From Stichopus chloronotus (Eukaryota; Echinodermata; Holothuroidea; Aspidochirotida; Stichopodidae), in NCBI GenBank assembly GCA_021234535.1, contig CM037833.1:4920709-4984708 (forward strand): a stretch of 64,000 bases of DNA, read 5' to 3'. Both the position numbers and the translations under genes were made by a program. Positions within the stretch are counted from its first letter, which is position 1; each line of letters opens with the position of its first letter. Below, one piece after another: positions 10,446 to 21,281 of the stretch. Below the pieces are notes generated by a model, which saw only the letters and a list, made by a program, of their open reading frames with translations, made no database searches and had not been told where the DNA came from.

Positions 10446-11588
10446 ATGCCCGGAGGTCGGGGTAGCACGATTGTTAAGTTACATTTTGAGTCGGGTGTGA
10501 ATGTCACACCCCCTCAAGTTTTTTCGTTGTTTAAGAAAAGGGGATTAGCCCTGAAGGAAATACAGATGTTGCAGGCACTTGCTGCCCGCAACACGTATGA
10601 CTTAAAGTTCAGGTCGGATGCTGCCCGACGTTAGGGTGTATCTTGCCTTACTGGGCTAGAAGGGCTCACTGTTACCCCATATGATCGCTCTGTGGTGGTA
10701 ACAGTCCTGTACCTGAACTTTGAGGTCGATCAGGCCCTGGTTGCGAGGGTTCTGGGTCAGTACGGAACTGTCTCGGATATGCGGTGGGTCACCTACAGTG
10801 AAGGTGATTTAAAGGGCATATTGAACGGAAAGAGACAGTTCCGTATGGTACTGAAGAGGGATATTCCATCCTTTCTCTTGATAGGGGGATCTAAGGCCCA
10901 CATCAGATACTTTGGGCAGCCCCGCACCTGCTTCAAGTGCGGAGAAGAGGGGCACGAGGCCAAGACTTGTCCGAATAGACGCTGTGGCAAGTGCCTACAA
11001 CTTGGACATGACAAGGCTGAGTGTCCCAACCAGGTGCGGTGTAATCTGTGTGGAGGGGAGGGACATGTGTCTGGCTCCTGCCCAACATCTTACTCTGCCC
11101 GTGCCAGTGCGGACGGTGGGCGAACGCAGGATCCCTCACAGGGTCCCTCTCCGGATCCCTCGCAGTCAGGGCCTGAACCAATGGAGGAACAGGGTTCCCC
11201 TTCACTTGATGAGGTAGCTCATCAGGTTTTGGAGAAATTCAAGGCCTCCAAGCAATGTGATGATGGCTCCCCTGAGGCAGGCTCTCCATCACCCTCCCCA
11301 CCACCACCCGGGGAGACTGGAGCGTTAACTGTTGAGGATGACCTCCAACTGTCATCAGATTCGGAGTCCGATTCTACCATGTCAGATCCTGGGGGACCTG
11401 TCTCAGAACCCCCACCAAAGGACCCACCACCCGGGGAGAGCTGGTTTGACTTATGTGAGGGGGCGTCACCCGAAACAAAGTTGAAAAGGTCGGCTTCAGG
11501 CGATGCTTTAGATCAGGGAGTCCATCCTCCTGAGCCATCCGCTTCAAATTTGGGTAATAAGAAGGCCAAGTCAGGGACAGATGGGTAG
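10446..11588 (+). pseudogene. LINE ORF1, CCHC nucleic-acid-binding protein with one in-frame stop
   Basis: A 380-codon frame starts at ATG 10446 (MPGGRGSTIVK) and is broken only by a TAG at 10632-10634. The copy at 30148 has CAG at the same codon, so a C-to-T change explains the stop. Downstream of the stop come three knuckles: CFKCGEEGHEAKTC, CGKCLQLGHDKAEC and CNLCGGEGHVSGSC. The C-terminus is rich in Pro, Ser, Asp and Glu. Proteins like this package LINE RNA in the Tx1 group. Translation could restart at ATG 10692, which would keep all three knuckles. The ORF ends 21 nt before ORF2. Confidence 0.9.
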
Positions 11589-11609
11589 ATACACATTCCC
11601 CACTCCAAC

Positions 11610-14600
11610 ATGTCGGGTCCCCTGTCCCTCATGACCCTAAATGTAAATGGCTTGAGGGACAGTCGGAAGCGATCCCGAATTTTTCAATTTTGTAAAGCAC
11701 TAGGAGTGGACTTCGTTTTCCTCCAGGAGACTCACATTGTAAATGAGGACGATGTCTACTCCTGGTCCTATGAATGGGGTGGGGGTTTGCATGCTTCCTT
11801 TGGTACTACGTCGTCGTGTGGCTCTATTATTTTAGTTTCACCAAGATGGACTTCCCTGGTTGGAAAAGTTGATCGTGATCATGAAGGCCGGTTGGTATGC
11901 ATCACCATCAAACATCCGTGTGGGAGCTTCTGCCTGTGTAATATTTATGCACCCAATCGGCCTTCAGATAGGAGGAACTTTTTCACTACCCTACCTGCCT
12001 TCGTTCCTGGCTCTACCCCTTGCATCCTGGCTGGAGACTTTAACTGTGTCCCTGACACACGGTTCGACCGAATGTCTTCGTGCGCATCGTCGAGCTGTGA
12101 TGTCGGCATGGCGGAATTGGACATATTTATAAAGAATCACGACATGGTTGACGTTTGGAGGGTACAACACCCCGGGCTACCCATGTTCACTTGGCACCGC
12201 CCCGATGGCTCGGATGCCTCAAGGTTGGACCGGGTGTACTCTCCACCTGCCCTGTCTCCGAGGTGCTGTGAAATCGTGACATGTCCAATTTCGGACCATG
12301 ATGCAGTTACTGTCTCCTTTCGGCCCCCAGTGTCATGGCCAATAGGGAGAGGGTCATGGAAAATGAACACTGATGTTCTGACGGAGGATGACTATAACAA
12401 ACAGTTTAAGGCCAGGTACGGGGGGTGGCGAACATTGAGGCCGGCCTTTTCATCGGGTTTGGAGTGGTGGGACGATGTGAAGTCCCGCATCAAACAGTTT
12501 ACAGTCGAATACTGTGTAGCAAGGGCTCGTCGAAGGGAAGAGTTCCTCTCGCTCTGCTCTAGGGAGAGGAACGGGGACTCCTCCTCGCTTCACGCAATCC
12601 AGCGGTATCTTGATCAAAAACTACACGGGGCTCGTGTCCGCGCTCGAGTGCGTTGCGTGGAGGCGGAGGAAAGACCAAGTATTAAGTTTTACCGAGACGT
12701 CACGAAGTACGCCACTGATCGGCGCATAAAGGCAGTCCGTGACGTCCATGGTGGGGTACAGAAGGACCCTCTCGACATCGTAGAGGTATTTAAGAACTTC
12801 TATGAGCAGCTTTATACTGCAGCAGATGTCGATGAGGGCCTTCAACAGTCCCTGTTAGATAATTTTGTTTGGGCCCCTTCCGATGATGAGAACCACGAAC
12901 TTGGTTCTCCGTTGACAGTCGACGAGCTCTGGAGGGCGGTGGCGAAGATGAAATCCGGTAAAGCCCCTGGGTCCGACGGTATTCCGGTTGAATTTTATAA
13001 ACGCTTCTGGAGTACCGTTGGTCCCGATCTGCGTGATGTATTCGTCTCCGCCTTCCTTACTGGCTCATTGAGCCCTTCGCAGCGCACAGGTGTGATAACG
13101 TTGTTGCCAAAGTCAGGGGATCCCCTTGAACCGAAAAACAAGCGGCCAATCACCCTGTTGAACGTGGACTACAAGATCCTGGCAAAAGCCCTTTGTAACA
13201 GGCTAGGCACAGTTATGCCGGATCTTGTTGGACCTTTTCAGACATGTGCGGTGCGGGGACGCTGTGTTCAGCAGAACCTCTGGTTGATGCGGGACTTAGT
13301 TGAATATGTTATTGACCGTGACCTCCCATGTGCGCTTGTCTCCCTCGATCAGGAGAAGGCCTTTGACATGGTTGATCACGGTTTTCTCCTAAAAGTGTTG
13401 GCGAAGTTTAATTTAAACCCAGCTTTTGTTGCATGGTTTAATTTACTGTATAATAATGTAAACGGTTGTGTTATTGTGAACGGCTTTTCATCGGACACCT
13501 TCCGAGTCCAGCGCGGGGTACGACAGGGGTGTCCCCTCTCACCTCTCCTTTATGTTTTGTTTAGTGAATCCCTTGTAAGAGCCTTTCAAGTCGACCCTTT
13601 GTTCCGACCATTCAATATTCCTGGTGGATCTGAGGTCAAGTGCCTTCAGTACGCTGATGACGTCACTTGCGTAGTCTCTGACCTGGCCTCCTTCAGGGCC
13701 CTTACTGGCACACTGGCTACCTTTGAAAGAGCAACAGGTGCCAGACTGAACCCAACCAAGACCAAAGGACTTCGTCTAGGTGGGTGGCGATATAGGCAAC
13801 TGCCCTTCGCGGCATCGTGGGTGGATGGTGCATTAAAAATTAATGGTATATGGGTTGGTTATGGTTCGCCGGAGTCACTTACCTGGAACGAGAAAGTGGA
13901 CCTGGTGGAGGCTAGGTTGAAGGACTTCAGGGATCGCTACATTAGCCTGTTGGGGAAGGTTACTGTTATCAATCGTTTCGTTTACCCTCTCTTGTGGTAC
14001 CCGGGCACTGTTCTGGTTGCTCCAGATGGTGTCCTGGCTCGACTCGAGAGGGCCGTGTTTAGTTTTTTATGGTCAGGGAAGACGGAGTTGGTCAAAAGAA
14101 GGGTGGTATATCAGGACCTTAGGAGTGGGGGATTGGGCCTTGTACATTTCCCTTCCAAGCTCCGTTTTCTCCTGACCAAGTGTGTTTATAGTGCTGTTGA
14201 CAGCAACATGCCGTTTGCCTATTTTGTTCGATATTGGGGAGGGCTTTCTTTCCGCCGTTTTTTCCCCTCCCTATTTAGCAACAGTGCTCCCCACAGCTGG
14301 AGGCCCACGAAGGCCTACGGCCACATGAGGGACACTCTCCGTATTATATTGTCCGTGGGGGACGTCTCGCAATCCAGTGCGGGGACCCAATATCGGGCTA
14401 TTTTTGATGAATTGGTGGGCCACGTCTATCCAAACGACTATGCTTCGGGGCCGGAAGTGTGGAGTGTAGTTCACAGCAGGTCACTTGACTTTCGCCGGCG
14501 AGACCTGTTGTGGCGCATTGCGCATGATGCCATTGTTACCAACCTCAAGCGCCACCGGTGGCGTCTTGGAGATGGCATTTGCCCCCGCAATGGATGTACA

Positions 14601-14999
14601 AGATGGGAGAGTGTTCCACATGTGTTTTGGCAGTGTGACTTTGTGGCCCTCCTATGGGAATGGTTTCAAGTCCTGACTGATCGCCTCACGTTTTGTAACA
14701 CATGGACGGTCAGCCGGGACTACGTTTTGTATGGTCTCTCTCCCCCATTGTGCAACACAAGTGTTCGCGAGATACTTACCTTTATATCGGCCTCCATAAA
14801 GCTGGCCGTATGGAGAGACCGTTGTAATATTGTTTTTAGGGGTGAGGGGCGGCCTGCGGACGTCGTGTTGGCATCGGTGAAGGCGGAGATTAGGTTGAGG
14901 GTTGAGTCCGACTTCGTTCGTTTGTCTAGGTCGACGTTTGGCAGACGGTGGGGTCCAATTGCTTCGGTACGGGCGGACCGGTTGGTATTGAAGTTGTAA
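11610..14999 (+). CDS. LINE ORF2: endonuclease-reverse transcriptase, 1129 aa, intact
   Basis: A single open frame of family-typical length. The endonuclease occupies residues ~5-235: LNVNGLRD (~11), FLQETH (~38), AGDFNC (~142), SDHDAV (~228). The RT spans ~440-740: KMKSGKAPGSDGIPVEFYK, VSLDQEKAFDMVDH (~578), RGVRQGCPLSPLLYVLF and LQYADDVTCVV (catalytic YADD at ~681). The C-terminus has a Cys/His 'zf-RVT'-like segment (CPRNGCTRWESVPHVFWQC, ~990-1020). The protein nicks target DNA and copies LINE RNA from the nick. LDQEKAFD and the C-terminal zinc segment fit the L1/Tx1 lineage. ATG 11610 is the first Met after the ORF1 stop. No inactivating change was seen. Confidence 0.95.
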   Translation: MSGPLSLMTLNVNGLRDSRKRSRIFQFCKALGVDFVFLQETHIVNEDDVYSWSYEWGGGLHASFGTTSSCGSIILVSPRWTSLVGKVDRDHEGRLVCITIKHPCGSFCLCNIYAPNRPSDRRNFFTTLPAFVPGSTPCILAGDFNCVPDTRFDRMSSCASSSCDVGMAELDIFIKNHDMVDVWRVQHPGLPMFTWHRPDGSDASRLDRVYSPPALSPRCCEIVTCPISDHDAVTVSFRPPVSWPIGRGSWKMNTDVLTEDDYNKQFKARYGGWRTLRPAFSSGLEWWDDVKSRIKQFTVEYCVARARRREEFLSLCSRERNGDSSSLHAIQRYLDQKLHGARVRARVRCVEAEERPSIKFYRDVTKYATDRRIKAVRDVHGGVQKDPLDIVEVFKNFYEQLYTAADVDEGLQQSLLDNFVWAPSDDENHELGSPLTVDELWRAVAKMKSGKAPGSDGIPVEFYKRFWSTVGPDLRDVFVSAFLTGSLSPSQRTGVITLLPKSGDPLEPKNKRPITLLNVDYKILAKALCNRLGTVMPDLVGPFQTCAVRGRCVQQNLWLMRDLVEYVIDRDLPCALVSLDQEKAFDMVDHGFLLKVLAKFNLNPAFVAWFNLLYNNVNGCVIVNGFSSDTFRVQRGVRQGCPLSPLLYVLFSESLVRAFQVDPLFRPFNIPGGSEVKCLQYADDVTCVVSDLASFRALTGTLATFERATGARLNPTKTKGLRLGGWRYRQLPFAASWVDGALKINGIWVGYGSPESLTWNEKVDLVEARLKDFRDRYISLLGKVTVINRFVYPLLWYPGTVLVAPDGVLARLERAVFSFLWSGKTELVKRRVVYQDLRSGGLGLVHFPSKLRFLLTKCVYSAVDSNMPFAYFVRYWGGLSFRRFFPSLFSNSAPHSWRPTKAYGHMRDTLRIILSVGDVSQSSAGTQYRAIFDELVGHVYPNDYASGPEVWSVVHSRSLDFRRRDLLWRIAHDAIVTNLKRHRWRLGDGICPRNGCTRWESVPHVFWQCDFVALLWEWFQVLTDRLTFCNTWTVSRDYVLYGLSPPLCNTSVREILTFISASIKLAVWRDRCNIVFRGEGRPADVVLASVKAEIRLRVESDFVRLSRSTFGRRWGPIASVRADRLVLKL

Positions 15000-15110
15000 T
15001 TTTGTGATTTTTTGGGGTTCCTGTTCATATGTAGATAGACTGTATTTGTGTGGTTCTATTACCGTAAGGAACATAATTTTCTGTTTCATTTGGTAGTGTG
15101 TAAATAGTTC
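15000..15110 (+). other. LINE 3' UTR
   Basis: The short 3' UTR runs from the ORF2 stop to ...TAAATAGTTC. Its last ~106 bp are repeated in inverted orientation at 16674-16780, and the similarity stops at the same base in both, which marks the probable 3' terminus of the LINE. No A tail follows. Confidence 0.65.
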
Positions 15111-16673
15111 GCGTTTTGCTTTTCCTGAGCCGGTTTGAGTTTGTATTTGTTGTTTCTGTGCCGTTTTCTATGCACTTAAAAAGTACTATTCTCACAAGGC
15201 TCAGGATTTTTTCACATAACATGATATTGAATGGGTGCACTACAGGTCTTGCCTACCATGGTGTGAAATATAATCTGCTATGAAGCAGCTGTTGGCTCTT
15301 TTCCTCCGTGGATGCAGTGAGCTGGGTGCCTTGCTATGGCTGCCAAACTTTATTCTCACTTCCTTTGCCTTCCTGTTGTCAATCCAATTCCAGAGTGACA
15401 TAAAAAATTAGAGCAATCAACATCTCATATGGCAATTCAAACTCAAACGTGCACGTAATTTTCATAAAAAACATGTAATACTATATCTGTAGGCTATTGC
15501 AAATTAGCTGCTAACACAAAGAAGAAAAGCCAACATTCTGATTTCTGAGTTGACTTGGGAAAGGGGGTAGCACAGTCCAAGTCCTTTGTTGGGAGCAGCC
15601 AAACTGATTGTATCGTTGTTTTGGTGTAAAAAACGTGCAATTTAGAAAAAGAACTTACTCTTGAACTCACTCTTCTTCCTCCATTTGTCTTTTGCCCACT
15701 TTTTGGTTGGGGCCGCGACCCCATGGGGGGGCAGTGCCCTTGGATCTGCCCATGAAAAGTCCATCCAAAAAAGTAATCAAATACTTATTGTAAAAGTTTT
15801 TAGAATTGATGCAAATTTTGATACTCTTGTGTCAGCCAAATTTGGCTCCAATAATTTAATCTGAACAGAATCTCAGAAGAGCATGTGCTCAAGAGCATCA
15901 GAAAAATGCTGCCGCTAGGTTTGACAGTGATCAGGTTTAAGAACTGCATTGTTTGAAATTAATTTAGTAAGCATGTAACCGTAGTATGTAGCGCACCTTT
16001 GTCTCCAGGGCATCTTCACTTTTTTATTCAGAGAACTGGACATAACTGCCACTTAACAACTTTTAACAATATAGGCTACTGCAGATAAATCAGTAGATTC
16101 TAAAAGTATAGGTGTGACATGCAGGGAATTCTATAACACGAAACATGAATGAGTTTCAGCAAGACAAAGACAAAGAGTTTAACTTGAATAAATCCTAAGC
16201 AGTAAAAAAAATATAGTATGTATGGTATAAATTTGCGTCTCGGGTAAGGAGTTGTTATGAATGGAAAAGATGTTTTTCGACTCCCCATGACCCTAGTTTG
16301 CTAGAAATGTTTCTGGTTGGTTTTAAGTAAAGAGCACTAAGTTCATCATATTTTAAGACCCATTAACCTACATGGCCGTAATCCAAGCTCTCTTTTAGCA
16401 TTCAGCCCTACAAGTGGTTGATATGATACAGCAAAGTAGTCAAAGTGGACTCACAATTGGCCCGGTTCACATGGGTCTTTTGTCCATGTGACACCTTGCA
16501 TGACTGATACAGCCGGCATGCACTTTCCCAAGCACTGATAATAAATCCAGTTGATAGCAATAATGCAAAAGACCTATAGAGAATCACACTTGACAGAAGA
16601 CCTCTTTAGAAAAGTTTTATGACGATCGCTCTTTATTGCATGCATCATATCCTGCTTTTGCAGGTGGATCCAG
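15111..16673. other. Non-coding spacer
   Basis: No gene, satellite or element recognised. Open frames are short and low-complexity in composition. Confidence 0.4.
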
Positions 16674-16780
16674 GAACTATATACACACTACCAAATGAAA
16701 CAGAAAATTATGTTCTTTACAGTTATAGAACCACACAAATACAGTATATGTACATATGTACAGGGACCACAAAAAAAAAG
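16674..16780 (-). repeat. Inverted fragment of the Tx1-LINE 3' UTR
   Basis: About 107 bp matching the reverse complement of 15005-15110, including ACACACTACCAAATGAAACA and ATAGAACCACACAAATACAG. In LINE sense it is a severely 5'-truncated insertion keeping only the 3' terminus. Confidence 0.85.
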
Positions 16781-16784
16781 GTTG

Positions 16785-18660
16785 TTATTAGGAAAGGTCA
16801 TTATTCCAAAGTAAGCAGTTCAATACTTTGAATTAAAAGAAAATTTCAGTATCCTGATAGTTTCAATGGGTCATATCCCAATTGGTTGAATGCCACGATG
16901 CTCACTTTGTCTGATTCGGAATACTTTCATGTTCGATTTAGAATAAAGGCACTTTGGAACAATGACTCACTGGAACTTTGGACAACTCACTTCCACTTCT
17001 CGGAAATGAAAGCTCTTTGGAATAATGGACCAATTGATCTTGTAAGTCTACAGCATGCAACCACCACTATTATGTCATGATGACAAAGACGATGTCTTTC
17101 AAGGAATTGGCACTGTTCTGAGATTGTCGATAGTCGAGATTATTAAAATTTGGAAGGGAGTGTCAACTAACCTTTATTCTTTTGGAACTCAGGGTTGTTA
17201 GTTTGGTAAATTCTAGTATTTTCATCTTCTTGGCTCCATAGCTCTGTAGACCATTATGCCAATAGGGTGGTCTCATTAGAGGTAAGTGGAACAGTAGTAT
17301 TGTAAAAGGAACACACAATAAAAAATCCTGGGGTTTTTGGTTATTGGAATGAGAGGCAATATAGCTGTCTATTGTAACAGTAAGAAAAAACGAACTTAAC
17401 CTAAAAATGGGAGAAACTACTGAAAAATGCCTACTAATGTTTTAGTACGTCAAATTGAGTGTTTCACATTTGTGATACCACTTTGATGCATACATTTCCG
17501 TCCAACTTGAATGTCAAAAGGATTCATTGGTGCTCTTGCATCTCATGTAATTATCATGTTGTATGCCATTGCTACACTAAGACAAAAATTGTATCAGGCA
17601 ATTAAATTTGCAAAGGTTTCAATCATAATGTTCACACCACAACCTCATACATACAGATTAAAAAAGAAAAGATAGCACTGAATTCTGACCAAAGAATGCC
17701 TAAAAATGATTGATCATTGATGAAATTGTCTTTTCTTTGTCGCTGTAATCGGTTATTCTCCAAGTAAAATCTCTCTAACCACACAAAATCTAACATTTCT
17801 CGAAATATCCTCAAAGCAAAACAGACATGTATGCTAAATGTACCCCATTCATCGCATACTTCTGCATTATAACAAATCTGTACATACAGTATTATGTCAG
17901 CATATTTCAAAATTACTTTTTCGTAACGTAATGACATAGATAGATATTCCGATGCACAGAAATTTAACAATGATTTCAAATCATCAGTGTTAATATGTTA
18001 TAGAACAGGTTTCACCTTAGGACAAAGAACACCTGATCAACATGTAAGGTTTTACTTTTATTCAAGAAAAACCAATTGTAAAATTTCGTAACGGAATGAG
18101 AAGATAGAAATAACGAATTTTCTCTCAGAATCCTGCAAATGGTTACATGCCAAATTACAGCCATTTGATTTATTTTTAAATAATTTTAGGTATTGTGCAA
18201 CTGCTGAGACGCACACTGAAGAGAAACTTTTGTAAAATTACAATAGGTTAACTATTGACTTTCAAAATACAATGACTTTTACTTCAGAAAAGGAAAATAG
18301 GACAGCAAGTCATTTTGTTTTAAAATTTTTCTTACGTTTATGTATTTTCACTGATCCACAGTAACTTGGTATATCATAAACTGTTTGCAATTAAAAAACG
18401 CATGACATCCCAATCTCGAAAAAAACATACCTCAGAGATAAAAAGTGGAGTCAATACACCTAACAAAACATTTTGCCGGAAAAAATTAACTTTTATTTCA
18501 CTGTTGGAACAATGAATTATTTCACTTGATAAGCATGAAAATCAATATTTTCATTAAACCATGTCAAATTATTTGACACATTCTTCTGAAAAATCTTAAC
18601 TGACTTATGGAAGGGATGGAAGATTGATGAGGATAAGTGAATTTCAGTAACGACGAAGAA
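16785..18660. other. Non-coding spacer
   Basis: AT-rich with no gene recognised. A minus frame at 17632-17979 is open for 115 codons but shows no motif or splice context. A short near-repeat (ACTTTGGAACAATGACTCA / GCTCTTTGGAATAATGGACC) occurs around 16950-17035. Confidence 0.4.
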
Positions 18661-19080
18661 AAATAACTGCCAACCAGTCTATGAGGGTTACACTGGTAAA
18701 CCCCTCATGTAGTAAGAATGATGACTGAGAAAAATGATAAGTGAATTTCATTAAAAATGAAGAAAAATAGCAACTGCGCGCAAAATATGACCACCAGGCT
18801 ATGGGGTTAAACTGGTAAACCCCTCATGTACTAAGAGTGGGGTTGTACAGTAAAGGCTCTTCACAATCATGACCACCCGGTTATTATGAGGGTTGAACTG
18901 GTAAGCCCCTCATGCTTGTAAGAGAGAGAGGGCTGTACACTGAAAACCTGTCACAATGATGACCAGTCTTTAAGGATAAAGTGTTACACCTCTCAAGTGC
19001 TAAGTGATAGTGGGTTGCACAAGGACCTTCACAATCATAACCACAAAGATCTCACTAGCCTTTTCACGATTTCTTGTAAG
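18661..19080. repeat. Local repeats with GAGGG...CCCTC palindromes
   Basis: Three imperfect palindromes of the form ATGAGGGTTACACTGGTAAA-CCCCTCAT lie at 18681-18709, 18801-18828 and 18886-18913, with a decayed fourth around 18965. Each is followed by a related block (GTACTAAGAGTGGGGTTGTA, TAAAGGCTCTTCACAATCAT). Spacing is irregular (about 120, 85 and 80 bp). The blocks reappear partially at ~19485-19540. The arms could form a 10-13-bp stem with a 4-6-base loop. Confidence 0.65.
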
Positions 19081-19082
19081 AA

Positions 19083-19250
19083 AACTAGAGAACAAAAGGT
19101 GCAGTGGCTCATACATCGCATTGTGATATATCATAGGATTCAACTTGTATCTGCAAAACCTTTAAATGCATGTGATACAAGCTATTATCTTTATAGGATT
19201 CAACTTGTATATTTAAGGTCTTTAAATGATGGTACTACAAGCTGTCACCT
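19083..19250 (+). repeat. Direct repeat R1a with internal ~59-bp duplication
   Basis: 19083-19206 matches 20240-20365 (R1b), sharing AAAAGGTGCAGTGGCTCATA and GATATATCATAGGATTCAAC. Inside R1a a ~59-bp block beginning AGGATTCAACTTGTAT is duplicated in tandem (19136 and 19195). Confidence 0.75.
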
Positions 19251-19575
19251 TTTTAACAAAATTCTGTTTGTATCTTTATAACCATGAAAAGAAAGTGCTT
19301 CTTGATGATACCTTAATGCATGATGAGTTGTTTGAAATTCAAACTGGCATGCTATAAGACGATTACTTGCTAAAAAAGTATATAATAAATCACTAACAGA
19401 CTATGGAATGGATGCAAGAATGATGAGGATAAGTGAATTTCATTAAAGATGAAGAATAACAACTGCATTTATAATATAACCACCTCATGTACTAAGAGTG
19501 GGGTTGTACAGTAAAGGCTCTTCACAATCATGAACACAAAGATCTCAATAGCCTTGCCAATATTCATGAAATAGG

Positions 19576-20160
19576 CAGAACAACATTTGGCCCCACCCAC
19601 TTTGCATATTAATGAGGTAGCCATTTTAATGTCATGAATTTGTTTACTTTAGCTACAACATTATCAGACCAAGTATGAAAACAAATGGACACTCAGTTGT
19701 CAAAATACAGCCATTTGATGATTTTCACTTTAGGCCCAGCCCACTCATTAATAAGCGTGACATCGCTACCAAAAACGATAGGAACCATCTTCTAGTCATG
19801 GGCTACCTGTGTAACATGTATGATATGAATCGCCTGAAGAGTTTTTGAGATTTCATGTTTACAAGCTTTTATTGCCAGAAAAACATTTGGCTCTGCCCTC
19901 TTTGCATATTAATGAGTTGTCCATTTTAATATCATGAAATTGTGTACTTAAGCTAACAGCATTATCAGACTACGTATGAAAACAAATGGACACTCGGTTG
20001 TGAAAATATGGCCATTTAATCATTTTCACTCTAAGCCCCGCCCACTCATTAATATGCATGGTCAATACCAAAAACAATAGGGATCATCTACTCCATATGA
20101 ACAACCCACACACCAAGTATGAGATCAGTCACAGTTATCCTTCTTGAAATATCGTGTTTA
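19576..20160 (+). repeat. Two tandem ~300-bp repeat units (R2a, R2b)
   Basis: Unit R2a (about 19576-19870) and unit R2b (about 19876-20160) share CATTTGG, TTTGCATATTAATGAG, GTATGAAAACAAATGGACAC, CGCCCACTCATTAATA-like blocks and CAAAAACAATAGG. R2b runs on into the (TG)n-associated family in minus orientation. TTGCATATTAATGAGG also occurs at 39139, next to another copy of that family. Confidence 0.7.
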
Positions 20161-20238
20161 CGAGCAAAGTCACACATACACACACACATACACATGACAT
20201 CACCATCGCATACATTCCGTTGGCATTTGGCAAGGAAT
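20055..20238 (-). repeat. (TG)n-associated dispersed repeat, minus orientation
   Basis: Read on the minus strand: GGAATGTATGCGATGGTGAT, a TG-rich microsatellite, TCGTAAACACGATATTTCAA, AAGGATAACTGTGACTGATC, then GAGTAGATGATCCCTATTGT. The same order occurs at 38990-39165 and 60497-60790 on the plus strand, and partially at 53124 and 53786. It is a dispersed non-coding family anchored on a microsatellite. Confidence 0.8.
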
Positions 20239-20239
20239 C

Positions 20240-20365
20240 AAAAGCTAGAACACAAAAGGTGCAGTGGCTCATACATTGCGGAGTGATATATCATAGGATT
20301 CAACTTGTATCTGTAAGACCTTTAAATGCAGGTGCTACAAGCTATATTCTTTGTAGGATTCAAGT
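20240..20365 (+). repeat. Direct repeat R1b
   Basis: Second copy of the R1 block at 19083-19206, about 1.16 kb downstream, with similar length and scattered mismatches. Confidence 0.75.
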
Positions 20366-20917
20366 TTTTTTTCCAAAAGTCAGATTGCATCTTTAGGAGC
20401 TTCTCATGAAAGTGTTACTGGGTGTCACCTTTGCAAGAATCGGTCAGACTTTACATGCAGGAGCTACAAGCTATCAGCTTTGAGACCTTTAAATTATAGA
20501 AGTGCTCAGCACCAATCACATTTGCATGCATACTGCAACACCTTGTATAACACAAAGATAACCTTACAGCTATTTCGAACACAACTTTCAGTAGCAGGGA
20601 AACCTTTGTTAAGTAGATCCTACAACAAAATCAGAGAGATGAAGACTTCAATCATTCTATTATTTACACTGTAATACTGTAACTCATATGACTTTTTACA
20701 TACAGTAGTTTTCTGCACTGTTGACTATGCCTAGGTTCAACTTTCATTCAAATCCTTCAGACTCTGGCCAAGAAGAAGCATTTTGTACAAGTGTGAACAG
20801 ACAGACAGATAGATTCAGGACTGACATCACATAGTCTATAGCAGGTATGAGCCAAATTACCAAACTGACAAAATTGAAAGTACTTTGTGGTTGCAATTCT
20901 TTCGCACATTTTCTAAT

Positions 20918-21281
20918 TTATGGAATGTCCCTTTCACAATCTAGTTCTTCATATTTGGCTTTCAGAGGTTCCACTGTAGATTTCTTCAATCCTGTTAACT
21001 TGAAATCCCACAAAATAAGCGAAGATTCAGGAAGGGAAGAACAGTATGGCTTGCCACTCCGGCCAGTCCCCTCTAGCCACAATTGCCATGGTCCAGTCCA
21101 ACTCCCTCTCATCCACTGAATGACAATGTGTTCTCCATTTTTCTTGATGACCTCCCCGATGAAAGGTCTCCCTTCTTTGTCTTCCAAGTGCACAGCCACT
21201 AAAATGCCACTTTTCACAGAATTATAATCTGCCATCTCTCTCACACATTTTTGGCTTCTACCTTGGTTTCCAATCCTTACC
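20918..21281 (-). CDS. C-terminal exon of DUF7869-like gene
   Basis: After the acceptor CTCTTCAG the exon reads VRIGNQGRSQKCVREM, then ILVAVHLEDKEGRPFIGEVI, IVIQWMRGSWTGPWQLW, SSLILWDFKLT and VEPLKAKYEEL, ending in a TAA at ~20918. The 'pF.G.V....V.W..gs..g.W....vp..sil.w.F.Lt' pattern resembles a small Tudor/SH3-like beta barrel at the end of these proteins. The exon is fully open, so the coding signal is good. Confidence 0.7.

Larger units (their letters stand above)
10269..15110 (+). mobile_element. Near-intact Tx1/L1-group LINE, about 4.84 kb
   Basis: It contains a 5' UTR (10269-10445), ORF1 with zinc knuckles (10446-11588), a 21-nt spacer, ORF2 (11610-14999) and a 3' UTR. The 5' end is inferred because the independent copy at 29971 becomes identical to this one from exactly GCAGACGTGTTTCGTC onward while the flanks differ. 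The 3' end is inferred because the inverted copy at 16674-16780 diverges right after ATAGTTC. No poly(A) tail and no obvious target duplication are visible. The ORF2 motifs fit the L1/Tx1 lineage. The only lesion seen is one stop in ORF1, so insertion is probably recent. Confidence 0.85.

Noticed and set aside
14652..15089. Minus-strand ORF of 145 codons over the LINE 3' end
   Set aside because: Shadow of the intact LINE ORF2 on the opposite strand.
18661..19080. CRISPR-like array
   Set aside because: Repeats are diverged, irregularly spaced and set in a clearly eukaryotic context.
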